Of a DNA stretch of 64,000 nucleotides, positions 1-11,224 are shown one piece after another. The number at the start of each line of letters is the position of its first letter. Positions within the stretch are counted from its first letter, which is position 1. The notes under the pieces were generated by a model that ran no database searches, was not told the origin of the DNA, and saw only the letters and a list, made by a program, of their open reading frames with translations. The stretch is from Monosporascus cannonballus (lineage: Eukaryota; Ascomycota; Sordariomycetes; Xylariales), in NCBI GenBank assembly GCA_004154925.1, contig QJNS01000159.1:48290-112289 (forward strand). Reading direction: 5' to 3'. The translations under genes and the position numbers were made by a program.

Positions 1-310
1 TATATGCCTATCTGTTGAAACTAGGGAGTTATCATCCGAGGAGTCGTTGGACCGTTGTTTGAAAGTGCGCGAATTTTTATGTCAACCACCTGGCAGGGGC
101 TTAGGAAACGGACGCATACGCACGAACCGCATAACGCGCTTACTTCTGCTTCTCATCTGGAACGTGCCAAGATCCTAGTATGGAAATGGATTTTATAGGG
201 AAGAACAATCTCGACATAATACTCTTTCGTTCTGCTCCCTTCGTAAAGTTGTGAGATATGCGAGAGTGCGACGCTAACCACAGGACCAATAAAAGATCAG
301 CAATGCCAAA

Positions 311-358
311 CCCCAATTGGGGTTTGGGCGCCCAAATCCACCTTATAAGGCAAGGTGG
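311..358. repeat. Cluster of adjacent perfect palindromes
   Basis: CCCCAATTGGGG (311-322) abuts TTTGGGCGCCCAAA (323-336), both perfect. They are followed by a 7-base inverted repeat CCACCTT/AAGGTGG (338-344 and 352-358) enclosing most of the palindrome CCTTATAAGG (341-350). The right arm runs into CAAGGTGGTTGA (351-362), whose reverse complement recurs at 572-583 and, shortened, at 82-91. This could be the end structure of a degenerate DNA transposon about 230 bases long (351-583). No target-site duplication is clear. Confidence 0.5.
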
Positions 359-908
359 TTGAAAAAAAAAAGTCATACATCTAAAATACACCAGATTCAA
401 ATAACAATCACCTATTAACAAAGGCTAGTAAAATTTTTAAAAACAATATTGCCATATTCTCTAAGATTTAAAGATTATATTTTTAATTTTTATATGTTCA
501 AAATACGTAGTTTTAGCATAATCATTTATCCAAATAATGACAGGTATTGTTAGAGTAGGACAATTATTTTGTCAACCACCTTGTAAGGGTTAACGCAACG
601 ATACCGCTGACCGCAGCTGCGCATATCGTCACAAAAGTCAGCCGTTATAACGAGGCTGCTGCCGCATACCGTATTTCCTTGCGAAATTGATCCGAAGCCA
701 ATGCGGGCTAATGCAGGTTAATGCAACGGAATATATGTAGTATTACACCAACTCTAATCACCTTCAGCCCCACTCAAACCAAGTGGTAGCCAGCTCAGGG
801 TTAGTACTTCTGCCATAACACCACCTACAACACCACAATCACTGCAAAGATCAAACCATCTACCTAAATGGGGGGCTCTCGCCGGCCCCCTAAACCCGGA
901 GACTTAAT

Positions 909-920
909 CCTAACCCTAAC
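909..920. other. Internal telomere-type repeat, two units
   Basis: CCTAACCCTAAC, two units of the fungal telomere hexamer (TTAGGG on the minus strand), followed by degenerate GGTTGC units. Two units is a short tract and could be chance. It lies in the degenerate part of the window. Confidence 0.4.
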
Positions 921-945
921 GGTTGCGGTTGCAGTTACGGCGATT

Positions 946-961
946 ACCTAAGTACTTAGGT
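946..961. repeat. 16-base perfect palindrome
   Basis: ACCTAAGTACTTAGGT is a perfect palindrome with TACCTA/TAGGTA at its ends. It is the longest member in the window of a recurrent intergenic motif family, including GTAGGTACCTAC at 37091-37102. Confidence 0.6.
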
Positions 962-1440
962 AGTTAAATTTTAAAGACTGAAGTACGACCTTAGTGGCTT
1001 GATAGGGGTGACTCTTCGAGAGCGAGAGTTGATCGACAGTGGGGGTTGCTAAAGAGCGTTTAGCTTTGGATCAATATCTCGCGAGATAACACGGCAGTCC
1101 GATATGCTCCCCTGGGCATAGCGCAACCGTTCGGTCATCAGCGGATTCCTAGGTTCGGTAACTCGCGTCAAGGGTTCTCTTTGTTACACAGCCGCGTATC
1201 TCTCAGCGCTTTGTCATCTCTCCGCTCTTGCTGCGGTCTTCTTAGTGCGTGATTCACAACCTTTGTTACGGATAGCGGTTAGCGGTACGGGGGCAAGGCA
1301 GATACAGCGGGTGGGGGCCGGATCGCTGGTATGGGTTGTCGAATATCTGGATGTACCTTGAAGCATGGTAGCTGACTCGTTAAGTGCACATCGAAGCGGG
1401 ATGGCTGACTTGTCCATGGCTGCCAAATGCCCTGTACATA

Positions 1441-1681
1441 CAATAAACAGGGGTATTTTCAGTTGGTTGCTCCACTCCCCCCCATCATTTGCCTATTGAA
1501 GCTAGAATATAGAACACCATGGAATTTGTATAGGAATATCCATCATAATTCAAGTTGGAAATGATAAAAGAATTAACGATGTTAACTTCGCATACAAATT
1601 ATACAGGCATTGACATCCAGCCAATTCCAGTATCTCGGTGGTCCTGGCGGAGAAACTAACTGAAAATACCCTTGTTTATTG
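1441..1681. mobile_element. MITE with TA target-site duplication
   Basis: A 241-base element with terminal inverted repeats about 33 bases long. The left end is CAATAAACAGGGGTATTTTC and the right end, reverse-complemented, is CAATAAACAAGGGTATTTTC; the 33 bases differ at three positions, two of them G/A. Both ends are flanked by TA (1439-1440 and 1682-1683), the target-site duplication of Tc1/mariner/pogo-type elements. There is no coding capacity, so it would need a transposase in trans. No second copy was seen in the window. Confidence 0.8.
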
Positions 1682-2210
1682 TAGGACGAATTGGCCCATG
1701 TGTCGACGGCTTGGCAAAAGGTACATCGTTAAATCGACGACGTGGAGCCAGAACTTTTAGCGTCGACCCGACAAGTTGCATATGCTTCAAAGCGAAGTTA
1801 GCATCACGTAAATCGTGTGCCATGGAAGCCGATTTTGGCCCCCAAAGCGCTATCAAGGGTGACCCCCCTGAACCGGGGCATTACGGGAAGAGTAGTCCGT
1901 CAAGCGTCACGACTTGGCAAGTCCCATATGTATCAGACTAGCTCGCTGACGGCCCATGCCTAATACTACATCACAATATCTTATTCCCTGACTCCTAACG
2001 GCGGGAATCTCCTAACTGGAAGAAGAATTTACGAAGAGTCACGACTACGAATAAAACTGGGCATATATAAGGAGAAGGATTGTTCCGCAGAGGTCGGCCA
2101 GCCTCGGTAGCATCGATTAAGCGATAGAATCCAAAGGAGACTTTGGTAGCTTACCCGAGTCGATACTCTCACCCTACCCGGCAGATAACCCTTTTCCTTT
2201 ATGCTTCACC

Positions 2211-3804
2211 ATGGAGCCGAGCTCAATCGCGGGCAAGAAACAATATGCCAAACCCCCGGATTGGATAAGACACAAACCAACTATCAGGAGGCTGTACCTC
2301 GACTTGGGCTGGACCCTTTCCAGGGTCCAGTCTTACATGGAAGACCAGCATGGGTTCTACGCAACGTAAGTCACCGACGGATTAGGTAGTGCGTCCATAC
2401 CTGACACCTCGCAGCAAATCGATGTACAAGAAACGCCTTCACGCCTGGCGCTTTGGAAAGAATTCCAAAAAGGACGGGCAACCGACGCAGCTCCAGCAAG
2501 ACCTTACCAAAGATATACCCTTGCGATTAGCGGTAAACGATTCATCGCCAACGTCCAACTGGTCACCCCGGGAGAGGTTCACTCCACTGCCCAGAGCGCC
2601 GGGCCTCTCCAACCTCCAGAGAGTCGTCGCAGTGGTCCAGCTTTACTACCGCTCCAGCTTGTACGCCGTAGACTCTCCAAACGCCGACTGGCAGCGACTC
2701 GTCCTCGGCACCGGAACCGCGGACGACAGTCGTACGGTCCACGATAAATTCGCGCAGCTTTTGATGGTTAGAGATACCTTCGCGTTCGTGGCGGACGTGA
2801 TGCGTACCCGAGGCTGCCCGTCCGTTATTCAAATGCTACAGCCTCTGTTCGACAAGCTGCGATACTTGGTGATGTATCATAACCCGGAGACCATCATCTG
2901 CATTCTGCGGATACTCGAGGCGATCAAGCTGCAGCAGCAAAGCAGGCTCGCCAGTATCTTGCAGAGGTATGTACTAGAGATGTCGTGCATCGTGCTGGGT
3001 GAGAGGCATCTATTCTCGGTTACCTGGAGGCAACTCAGCCAGTGCACCAACAACGAAATGGGAGATGTCGCGAGGCATATCCAAGCAGCTGCCTCGTTTG
3101 AGGTGAGAGGCGCTTTCAAAGGTGACTGCATCTCGTCAGTTACGTCCTTCGACTCCATATTAGACCAATACGTCATACTGAAGGAGAACATTTCGGCCCG
3201 AGCGCGAGCGTGGCTGGACATATACCATTGTAGTCGTGCCGCACAGTCCAGAAAGGCCGCACCCGACACCCCAGTATCATCGGCACTGCCCGTGGCTTTG
3301 GAGCACCTCCAGGCCGGACGCTTCGCCGATGCGGAGGCTTTCGTACGGATCGCCTACCGTGAAATCGACTCGGGCAACGCCCCAAACGCACCTCCCCTGC
3401 TTCTTACTTGGACTCTGGGCGCTTTGGGGTTCGTCAGGGTAGATACAGGCGATCTAGAGTCTGCGGTGAGCCTTTTCCGTCTGGCAATACTGAATTCGGA
3501 GAGGGCCGGTGAGGCAACAGAGCGGGCCGTGGTCCAATCGGCGCTTCAGTTAGTACTTGACAGGCAGAAGAGGTACCAGAGCCGCTCTGTAGAGTATGCG
3601 TCCGGATCCGCCAGGAGGCCGTTAGAGATTTGCGCGAGGTCCGAGGTCCACTCCTTTGCGCATTTGTTCACGGATCTTTTCCGGACTTATCCATGGCGCG
3701 ACATGAGCGCAAGTCGGTCAAAAAGCGAGAACGAATCAGCTTTGGTGATGAAGGGGTACGTTGGTAGCACCACAAAACACCTACAAGTAATAGATAAAAC
3801 TTGA
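2211..3804 (+). CDS. Clr5-domain protein
   Basis: Exons 2211-2365 and 2415-3804; the 49-base intron starts GTAAGT and ends CAG, giving 514 residues. ATG at 2211 is chosen because the first exon then supplies the N-terminal half of the Clr5 domain: W-I-R-H-K-P-T-I-R-R-L-Y-L-D, then an E-D-Q-H-G-F-Y-A-T turn. This continues across the splice into K-S-M-Y-K-K-R-L-H-A-W-R-F-G-K-N, roughly residues 18-70. Clr5 is a fungal DNA-binding-like domain named after the Neurospora cellulose regulator CLR-5-type proteins. The remaining 440 residues are helical and may contain TPR-like pairs around residues 300-400; no catalytic motif was seen. The frame is intact although its neighbours are relics. The regulatory role is inferred from the domain only. 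Confidence 0.8.
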
Positions 3805-4148
3805 GTTAGTTGAGCTGAGGGGATCTATGCGGACGCATGCCGTAAGTACGGCGAGAAGTCACTGCGTGGGCTTGGTGTGCTCTAAGTTGAGTTGGGTGCG
3901 GCAGGGCTAAATATATCCGACTGGCTCTTAGACCGATCGGATTACTGTCTAGTAACTATCAAAGTGGTAGCTAGTTGGCGTAATATTAGTACACCGGAGT
4001 GCTGTTCCGTCTGTTCTTCAATCTAGAAACCCTCGTCAAAGTACAGGCTGGTGCGAACAGTCGCACGCAGAGTTAGTTCTCCCTAGGAAGGTGCATAACC
4101 CCGGGCTACGGCGGATCTCTTCAAGCGACAAATGCTGGTGATCGATCG
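3805..4148. other. Intergenic, nothing recognised
   Basis: Convergent spacer between the Clr5 gene and the broken six-hairpin-like gene. No repeat, RNA gene or coding signal recognised. Confidence 0.5.
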
Positions 4149-5495
4149 TCAGCATATTTCTCGAACGAACTCTGGGTAGAACATACATCCGGGCATCACT
4201 GCGGCAGCATAAATGACTGGGTAAAATGACACCGGGGAGAATGAGTATAGGTTTCTGTTCCTGAAAGCTTCCTCCCTGACGGCCTCGCTTACTTTCAACC
4301 CCGAGAGCAGCCACTCGAACTCCGCGTCCTTGTCGAGGCCAAGGCACTTGACTGCAAAGGCAAGGCTACATACCCCGCCAAGATAATCTGGGGAATCCGT
4401 CTGGATCCAACGAGGAGCCAAACGAAGATTGACAATGCTTCGCTCCCGAAGCTCCCTGATCAGTCCCGACTCAGCTTTGGGGTGGCTGAGGCGGCAGACC
4501 CAGAGACTAAGGCCTAATGCGTCCCGGTCCACATTTTGAAAGTTGGGAGTTTCGAAACGAGCGTCTTCCAAGGCCCGTCTGTACTGACTAATTTCATCCA
4601 CAAGGGAGAGTCCTTCATCCACTGTGTTTAGGCCAGGTCGAGCCCCTTGGCCGAAACCGTGAGTATCGAACTTGAGATATCCCAGAATCACGCAACCGAG
4701 TGCTGCGTCCAGTGACTATTTGGCGCGTATCTCTTTGATTGTTCTATTTGCTGTCGTGTATATTGCGGGATGGATGGAGTAGGTGCCTATGTGATCCTTG
4801 TCTACGAAAATAGGCTGTACAGCCTTAGCGAGTTTGATGACGAGTAGGTTGAGCTCTCGGAACTCATCCGCCTGTGGGGAGAGGAGGTTTAAGGTGAATA
4901 TCCACATCTTCAGGGCGGAATGTACCTGAAGAGTGCCGGTATATCGGTCTTGCCGACCGTTGTGGCCTAGTCTTAGACCACCTTTATATGGCTCCTTGTC
5001 CGTGGCACCAGGGAGGCGGCTCGTTCTATCCTTCATGCGGCCAAGTACATGGTGAACCCTCCTAACCAGTTGCCCAGCGAGACGTAGGTACTTGTAGTTT
5101 CTGGTATTCTGGTGGAGAGTGACAAAGTTGAAGACACCGAAGACATCGATCCATAGATTCCGTGGGCCAGTTCCAATATTATCTGAGTTTAGAGGCACCC
5201 ATTTCTTGACTTCGTCATCGCTGAGCTGCTCGAATTTTCCGTAGGTGTTCTCCACGCATTGCAAGAACAGTTGCATATCCGTGGAAGTGTCATTCATCTT
5301 ACAAGCTTTAGACTTAAGCCTGATTGATACTGGTGCAGAAGATGAGGCCATTACTAAGTTCGGACTGCGGAGAAATATACCCGAAGCATGAGACTTGCGA
5401 TAGCCCAATTCACTATGTAGTTGCTGCTCGGGGAGGAATCTTGTCAATAATTTGAGAGGTGGAGATGGGTAATGTTGGTAGAAGACACTGGTCAT
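4149..5495 (-). pseudogene. Six-hairpin glycosidase-like gene with in-frame TAG
   Basis: One continuous minus-strand frame runs from ATG at 5495 to TGA at 4149, interrupted once by TAG at 4716-4718. The upstream part (about 258 residues) has R-T-S-R-L-P-G-A-T-D-K-E-P-Y-K-G-G-L-R-L-G, resembling fungal/bacterial uncharacterised six-hairpin glycosidase-like proteins. The downstream part has the late-family features, including a final A-A-A-V-M-P-G stretch. The codon before the stop is AAA and the stop could derive from CAG by one C-to-T change, as in repeat-induced point mutation. Alternatively an unusual intron starting GTAGAC near 4805 and ending at the TAG would remove it. A pseudogene is favoured because the photolyase next door is also broken. 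Substrate unknown. Confidence 0.55.
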
Positions 5496-5679
5496 TCCCA
5501 AGCTGATGCCTTCTCTTTCACGCTATAGCAATTAGGTGCTCTTTCCATGCTTCCCGGGGACGGAAAGGGGGAGGAAGCTGAAGGCCAGAGCTTGCGGTCT
5601 TACATCAGGAAGTTCCTTCCATTAGGCCTTGAGATGACGGTAACTGTGGTGACTGTAGTAGCTCGCCTTCCCAAGGCAA

Positions 5680-7375
5680 CTAACTCCCTTCAGAGTTTGC
5701 ATCCGCCATATCCGGCTTGGATCTCCGGATGCACCTTGTCCTTTCTCTCCTTGAAATCGTCACGCAGCTTCGGGTATCCCAATTTCTCAAACTCGTTCCG
5801 ACTCGGACGATTATAGGGATCGAAGAGTGCATTGCCCACGACGCCTCGCGGTTCCCGGACCCGCCGTCTAATATAATATTCGTTCGGGTCGTACTTCTCC
5901 GGCTGCGTGACCGGGCTGAAGACGGTGTAGGACGGCTCCCAGCCCTGCGTGTTGGTGCATAGGCCCCAGTCGACCAGGTGCTCGGCGAAGTAACGCTCGC
6001 CCCGGAGGTAGTCGATGAGCAGGTTCGTGGGCGGGTAGCTTGCCACGTCCATCCGGAGGCGGTTGTGCATGTACGCCTCTGTGTTGGTTTGGCGCATATG
6101 CCTGTGTGCATGAAGAGCACCCCCTTCTTGCCCTCGCACAACTTCATGCAGCCCTCCTGTCCTCTTCCCATTGTACAAAAACGAGCTTAAGGTTATGTAG
6201 GAGATTCATCTGAATGGATATCAGTCATCTCTTTACGCATGCCCCTCCCTCACTCCCGCCCTCGCTCTCGCTACCTAGAGTTCAGGGAACCGTCCCTCGC
6301 AGCGAGGGCCCCGCCGTCTTTAACAACGGCGACCCGGGCGTGTCGAGGACCTGCGGCGGGTTCTCCCCGACGTGCACCAGCTACGCCTTGTGGCACGGGC
6401 GTGAAGACCCTCAGCGGGCCGCCCCCTGGGCGTGCCCGCAGCGTCCCACGCCCGACGACCGTCTGGTGGTGAAACAGCACGAACCTCACGTCCGTCTCTT
6501 CCTCGCGCTCGAGGGGCTTGAAAAGGTCGGGGTCCCGCCTTGGCTCCTCTATCTCGTACTCGATGTTCGCGAAGACGTGGCCGACATTATTACCGCGTGC
6601 GGACTCTGCGATGGCCCGCCCCTTGTTCCGCCCCGGGCCTCCGCCGTCAGCATCACGAGCGGGGGTCCCCAGCGCCGCCAGCTCGGCCCGCAGCAGCCGC
6701 TAGGTTTCGGGCATGAAGTTGCAGCGCGCGGGGTTTATGTCGTGCCACTATAGGTCCGGGGGGCCGTGTGCGTGCGTGTGTATAGGAAGCAAGCGATGAG
6801 GGATGCGCCCTTCCCGCTTCCCTCGCGCGCCTTCAGGGACACGGCCCGCAGCACCCGGTTGTCGTGGGAGAGCACTGCGATACGTGGAGTGAGTCACTGT
6901 CCTTTCTAGAGAATTAGGCTAGTAATTGGGACCACAAACATGTTCGGGAGCCGGTCGATCCTTGAAAGTCTCCGTTAAGAAAATTGTGCGCGCGAACTAG
7001 GAAATAAGGGGAGCGATAACCCGAAGAGATTGCTTACGGTCCTTGCTCCGGAACCAGTGAAGCACATTCGGTTGCGGCCGCGTGGCTGCTTCTACTTCTT
7101 ACCGTCGCTGCCAGTGTTAGCAATAATAGTAGCTTTAGACCCGGACCCGGATTCGGTAGTAAGGGTATCAGGGAAGCCCATCGCTATGCCCTCCGTCAGC
7201 TACCGGTACGGGTTATCCCACATGTCAACCTCCCTAGCACGCTTGACGGGCGGGTGGCATAGCGTGTCGTCTAGCAGCGATGACTAGGCGCGCGCACGTA
7301 TCCTGCTGCTGTTGCGGCTGCTGCGCGTTTGGAGTTCCCGTTCCGAAGGATTGGCGGTCGGAGTTCTTGGCGATG
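5680..7375 (-). pseudogene. CPD photolyase relic
   Basis: Scattered minus-strand pieces of one class I photolyase-type gene in changing frames. In gene order they are P-P-V-K-R-A-R-E near 7235, H-D-N-R near 6865, F-M-P-E-T-stop-R-L-L-R-A-E-L near 6700, H-V-F-A-N-I-E-Y-E near 6580, R-F-V-L-F-H near 6480, and a C-terminal FAD-binding part from H-N-R-L-R-M near 6065 through N-T-Q-G-W-E-P-S-Y to about 5690. In-frame stops include TAG at 7202-7200 and at 6702-6700. About 250 residues of the middle are missing between 6270 and 6080. An intact enzyme would split cyclobutane pyrimidine dimers with light; this copy cannot. Boundaries are approximate. The identification rests on remembered family motifs. 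Confidence 0.75.
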
Positions 7376-8109
7376 TGGACTCAACTGCTCCTGAAGCAAG
7401 ATGCTGGCGGTGGCGGTATGAGAGAAGAAAAAGCCGAGGTCTTGCGTTTGCGAGCGCGGTAGATCCTCTCGCTCGCTCGCATCATCGACATATATCAAGC
7501 CTGTATGGGGTGATGCCCTCTAAATATCTTCTTCGAAGCCTTCCTCATGTTGGCTTCCTCGTGCGCTACGCGCGTGTCTGGCGTGTTGGCGCTGTATATC
7601 CGCAGAGCTTTTAATTCAGGTGTCCCAATGGCTCGAGTACCATTGAATACTATTGGTCTGGTTGATAGATAAATGGAAGGATCTCAGGGCGCCCAATGGA
7701 TGTTACGAGGTTCCGAAATTATTGTCACGTATCTGTCGAAGACACCCGTAATACTCTTTTTTTCGTCTTGAAACAATAGACCCAGTTCGACCAAGAGTTG
7801 TCTAGGCGTTGTAGGTTTGATATACCATGTTTACTATCTGCAAGACAAGATTGGGCGAGTCACAATGTACACAGATTGGAACATTCTATTGCATAGAAAT
7901 TTCGATCAATTGGTTAATTACCATGAACTAACCCTGATGCGAAATCCATATGCTCTTAGCAATAACTCCTGCAACCAGCCCTGACTCTGACGTGCCTAAT
8001 AACTCCTATCCGCGTCCTTTAATGTGAGACGCTCCGCATAATGACCCGTAATCACCAATCATTTTTCATCAATCCTTAGTTCTCATTTCTCTCATACCCG
8101 GTCAACCCC
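7376..8109. other. Intergenic, 3' side of hsp98
   Basis: No gene recognised. The N-terminal low-complexity part of the photolyase relic may extend slightly into the left side. The right side should contain the 3' UTR of hsp98. Confidence 0.5.
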
Positions 8110-10893
8110 TTAATCATCGTAGATGTCCTCATCCATATCCTCCTCCGACACAATATCATCCATCGCATCCTCCTCGTCAGTGAGCATATCATCGTCGCCA
8201 AGCTCGCTATCGGTGTGGTTGGCGAAGACCTGGATCTTGTTCCCGATGAGACCAACCCTGGCGGTCTCACCCTCCCTGATGGCGCCACGCAGGATGAGCA
8301 CAGCCAGGCGGTTGAGCACCTCTTTCTCGATGAGTCTCTGGAGCGGTCTAGCGCCATAGGCAGGCGAGTAGCCCGCGTTGCCGAGGTAGTCCTTCGCTTC
8401 GTCCGAGATTTGTATGAGGACGTTGCGGTCGTTGTCCGACAGCCGTTTCTGGATTTCGCTGATCCGCAGGTCGACGATCTTCCGGATCTCGCGCCGCGTG
8501 AGTCTGTTGAAGATGACGATGGAGTTGATACGGTTTAGGAACTCGGGGAGGAAGTAGTTGCGCAGAGCGTTCATGACGAGCTCCCGGGTCGTGTTGTCGA
8601 TCCTGCCATCCCGGCCGGTCGGGCGAGAGAGGAACTCGGCACCCAAATTGGAAGTCATGACAACTATGCAGTTCTTGGCATCGACAACACGACCTTGGCC
8701 ATCCGTGATGCGTCCGTCATCCATAAGCTGCAGGAGGACAGTCAGGATCTCCTTGGCGGCCTTCTCAACTTCGTCGAAGAGGAGGATTGAGAACGGCTTC
8801 CGGCGAAGGGCTTCCGTCAGCTGGCCACCGGCGTCGTGGCCGACATATCCGGGCGGAGCGCCGATCATCCGGCTCAGCGCGTGCCGCTCCTGGTACTCGG
8901 ACATATCGAACCGAATCATGGCCTTCGGATCATCGAATAGGAACTCAGCGAGGGCTTTGGTAAGCAGCGTCTTACCTGTTCCTGAAGGACCACAGAACAG
9001 GAAGCTCGGGGGCTGGTTGGGGTTGCTGAGTCCAGAACGCTGCAGTCTAATGGCATTAGAGACGGCTTGAACGGCTTCTTTCTGTCCAACGACGGCCTTG
9101 GAAAGAGCCTTCTCCATGTGAATAAGCTTCTCCTTCTCAGAGGTCTTGAGTCGGGTGACGGGGATGCCAGTCCACCGGGACACGATCTCATTGATCTGGT
9201 CCGGTCCAACCACATCGGTGATCATAGCACCACCCATGTCAATGTTGGCGTTGGCGGCAGCCTCGGCATCAGCCTTAGCCTTTTGTCGCTCCAACTCCTT
9301 GATGGCATTCTCTTGTTCGGGGATGGCGTAGTACTGGAGATCGGCGGCTCGTGCGTGGTCGCCCATCCTGGCAGCGTCCTCCATCTTGACCTTCAGCTGG
9401 TCAAGCTTCATCTTTGCTTCCTGGATGTCCTTGCCGCGCTTCTTCTCGCTCTCGTACTTCTCCCGGAGAGGACGCAGTTCTTCCTCAACGTTCTCGGCGT
9501 CCTTCTTGGCGATCTCGAGGCGAGCCTTAGAAGCGTCATCCTTCTCTCGAGACAGAGCGTGGATTTCGATTCTCAGCTGTCGCAGTCTGCGTTCAAGAGA
9601 GTCGATAACCTCTGGCTGAGACTCCCGAGCCACTCTAACGGCCGCGGCAGCCTCGTCGATCAAGTCGACTGCTGAGTCAGGCAGACGCCGAGATGTGAGA
9701 TACCGTCCAGCGAGATTGGCAGCAGCCACGATGGCGCTGTCGGCAATGGTGACGCCATGGTGGACTTCGTACTTTTCCTTCAGACCTCGGAGAATGGAGA
9801 TGGTCTCGGGGATGCTGGGCTCCTTGACGATGACCTGTTGGAATCGTCGCTCAAAAGCGGCATCCTTCTCGATGTACTTTCTGTATTCGGCCAGCGTGGT
9901 TGCACCAATGCAGTGCAACTGTCCACGGGCAAGCATGGGCTTGAGCAGGTTGGCAGCGTCCATGCCACCCTCGCCGGAAGCGCCAGCGCCCATCAGCAAG
10001 TGGATTTCGTCGACAAAAAGGACAATCATGTCCTTAGAATCCTCGATCTCCTTCAAAACTCCCTTCATCCTCTCTTCGAATTCACCGCGGTACTTGCTTC
10101 CAGCTACCAAGGCGCCGACATCTAGAGACAGCAATTTACAGGCAGCCAGGTTGTCGGGAACATCGGCATTGACGATCCGTTGAGCAAGACCTTCAACTAC
10201 CGTAGTCTTACCGACACCAGGCTCACCGATCAGGACGGGGTTATTCTTGGTTCGTCGAGAAAGGATACGGACAACCCGTCTGATCTCCTCTTCTCTGCCA
10301 ATGACAGGGTCGATCTTGCCTTCCCGTGCCATGGCAGTCATGTCGATTGTGAACTTGGCGAGGTTTTCGTGTTCCTCCTCGGTGTCGGCAGTCTTGGAGT
10401 CTACCCTTCTCGTCCCGCGGATCGTCGTGATGGCATCCTGCACCAGCTTGGGTTTCGGGATGTTGGCCTCCTTCAGGGCGGCGCTGATGGTAGGGTCATC
10501 AGCGAGCGCGGTGATTAGATGGTCCACCGCGATATACGTGTCCTTCTGGGTTTTCTGCATATCCTGTGCCTTCCTCAAGACAGTGCTGAAGGAGGGTGCC
10601 ATGGAGACGGTCTCCGGGGGCGGATCTTGGCTCGGTAGGCGGACCAAGTTCTTCTTGAGAGCACGGTCGAGTAGTTGTGGGTCGCCATGTGCTCTCTCGA
10701 TTACTTGTTTGAAGAAACTGGGCGAGCCCTGCGGTCCATTCTGCTGGTCTTTTGACTGATCCGGGGGCGGGGCCAGAAGGGAAACTGCCAGGTGTACGGG
10801 TAGCAGCTGGGAATGTGAATATTGTTGTGCCAGGTCCATGGCGTCCTCCAGGGCCTTCTTGGCCCTGTCTGTGAACTCCATGCGGGAATTCAT
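8110..10893 (-). CDS. hsp98: Hsp98/Hsp104 disaggregase (ClpB family)
   Basis: A single uninterrupted frame of 927 residues, about the length known for Neurospora Hsp98 and close to yeast Hsp104. Order: Clp N-terminal repeats (about 1-150), first AAA+ domain with Walker A G-E-P-G-V-G-K-T (223-230), a coiled-coil middle domain (about 400-540), second AAA+ domain with Walker A G-P-S-G-T-G-K-T (635-642), then the small C-terminal domain. The protein ends in an acidic tail ([10 protein letters not shown]), like cytosolic Hsp104 and unlike mitochondrial Hsp78. The hexamer threads aggregated proteins through its pore with Hsp70/Hsp40 help and gives thermotolerance. The gene diverges from the mL67 gene across a promoter with heat-shock elements. 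Few doubts. Confidence 0.97.
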   Translation of the reverse strand: MNSRMEFTDRAKKALEDAMDLAQQYSHSQLLPVHLAVSLLAPPPDQSKDQQNGPQGSPSFFKQVIERAHGDPQLLDRALKKNLVRLPSQDPPPETVSMAPSFSTVLRKAQDMQKTQKDTYIAVDHLITALADDPTISAALKEANIPKPKLVQDAITTIRGTRRVDSKTADTEEEHENLAKFTIDMTAMAREGKIDPVIGREEEIRRVVRILSRRTKNNPVLIGEPGVGKTTVVEGLAQRIVNADVPDNLAACKLLSLDVGALVAGSKYRGEFEERMKGVLKEIEDSKDMIVLFVDEIHLLMGAGASGEGGMDAANLLKPMLARGQLHCIGATTLAEYRKYIEKDAAFERRFQQVIVKEPSIPETISILRGLKEKYEVHHGVTIADSAIVAAANLAGRYLTSRRLPDSAVDLIDEAAAAVRVARESQPEVIDSLERRLRQLRIEIHALSREKDDASKARLEIAKKDAENVEEELRPLREKYESEKKRGKDIQEAKMKLDQLKVKMEDAARMGDHARAADLQYYAIPEQENAIKELERQKAKADAEAAANANIDMGGAMITDVVGPDQINEIVSRWTGIPVTRLKTSEKEKLIHMEKALSKAVVGQKEAVQAVSNAIRLQRSGLSNPNQPPSFLFCGPSGTGKTLLTKALAEFLFDDPKAMIRFDMSEYQERHALSRMIGAPPGYVGHDAGGQLTEALRRKPFSILLFDEVEKAAKEILTVLLQLMDDGRITDGQGRVVDAKNCIVVMTSNLGAEFLSRPTGRDGRIDNTTRELVMNALRNYFLPEFLNRINSIVIFNRLTRREIRKIVDLRISEIQKRLSDNDRNVLIQISDEAKDYLGNAGYSPAYGARPLQRLIEKEVLNRLAVLILRGAIREGETARVGLIGNKIQVFANHTDSELGDDDMLTDEEDAMDDIVSEEDMDEDIYDD

Positions 10894-11070
10894 CTTGGTG
10901 GCATTAAATTAGACGGGAGATTTTTTAAAAAAAAAAAAGATGTGGTACCTCGTATCCGAAATTTGTGGTTTGTGAGGGTAGAGAGGTTGTGTTGTGATGA
11001 ATGTAAGGTAATGTGTGCTTGATGAAGCCTGATGGGTTTGCTTCGGGACAACAAAGTTGGGTATCATGAA

Positions 11071-11079
11071 ATTATAAAG
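11071..11079 (-). promoter_or_regulatory. TATA-like box for hsp98
   Basis: On the minus strand CTTTATAAT, about 180 bases upstream of the hsp98 ATG and between it and the heat-shock elements, the expected order for a heat-shock promoter. Function is inferred from sequence and position. Confidence 0.4.
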
Positions 11080-11224
11080 CGTTGAATTGAAGTCGTCTCG
11101 CGAGGAAACAAAGGAAGATCATGAAGGGGGTGAGGCTTCAGGTTTATTTATCCTCCGTGTCACATATGTGCTTAGTGGAGAGATGACTCGATATGACGAG
11201 AGATTTCTACAAATATCGAATGGA

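Larger units (their letters stand above)
1..2210. other. Gene-poor, partly AT-rich accessory region
   Basis: No gene can be supported here. Open frames are short and resemble nothing known to me. The stretch from about 420 to 560 is strongly AT-rich, unlike the rest of the window. The region contains a cluster of perfect palindromes (311-358), three copies of a TCAACCACCT motif, two telomere-type hexamers (909-920), a 16-base palindrome (946-961) and a MITE (1441-1681), all listed separately. The mix of AT-rich DNA and element ends is what repeat-induced point mutation and old transposons leave in filamentous ascomycetes; that origin is inference. Confidence 0.6.

Noticed and set aside
8123..10759. 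Long plus-strand frames opposite hsp98
   Set aside because: Shadow frames caused by codon bias in the real minus-strand gene.
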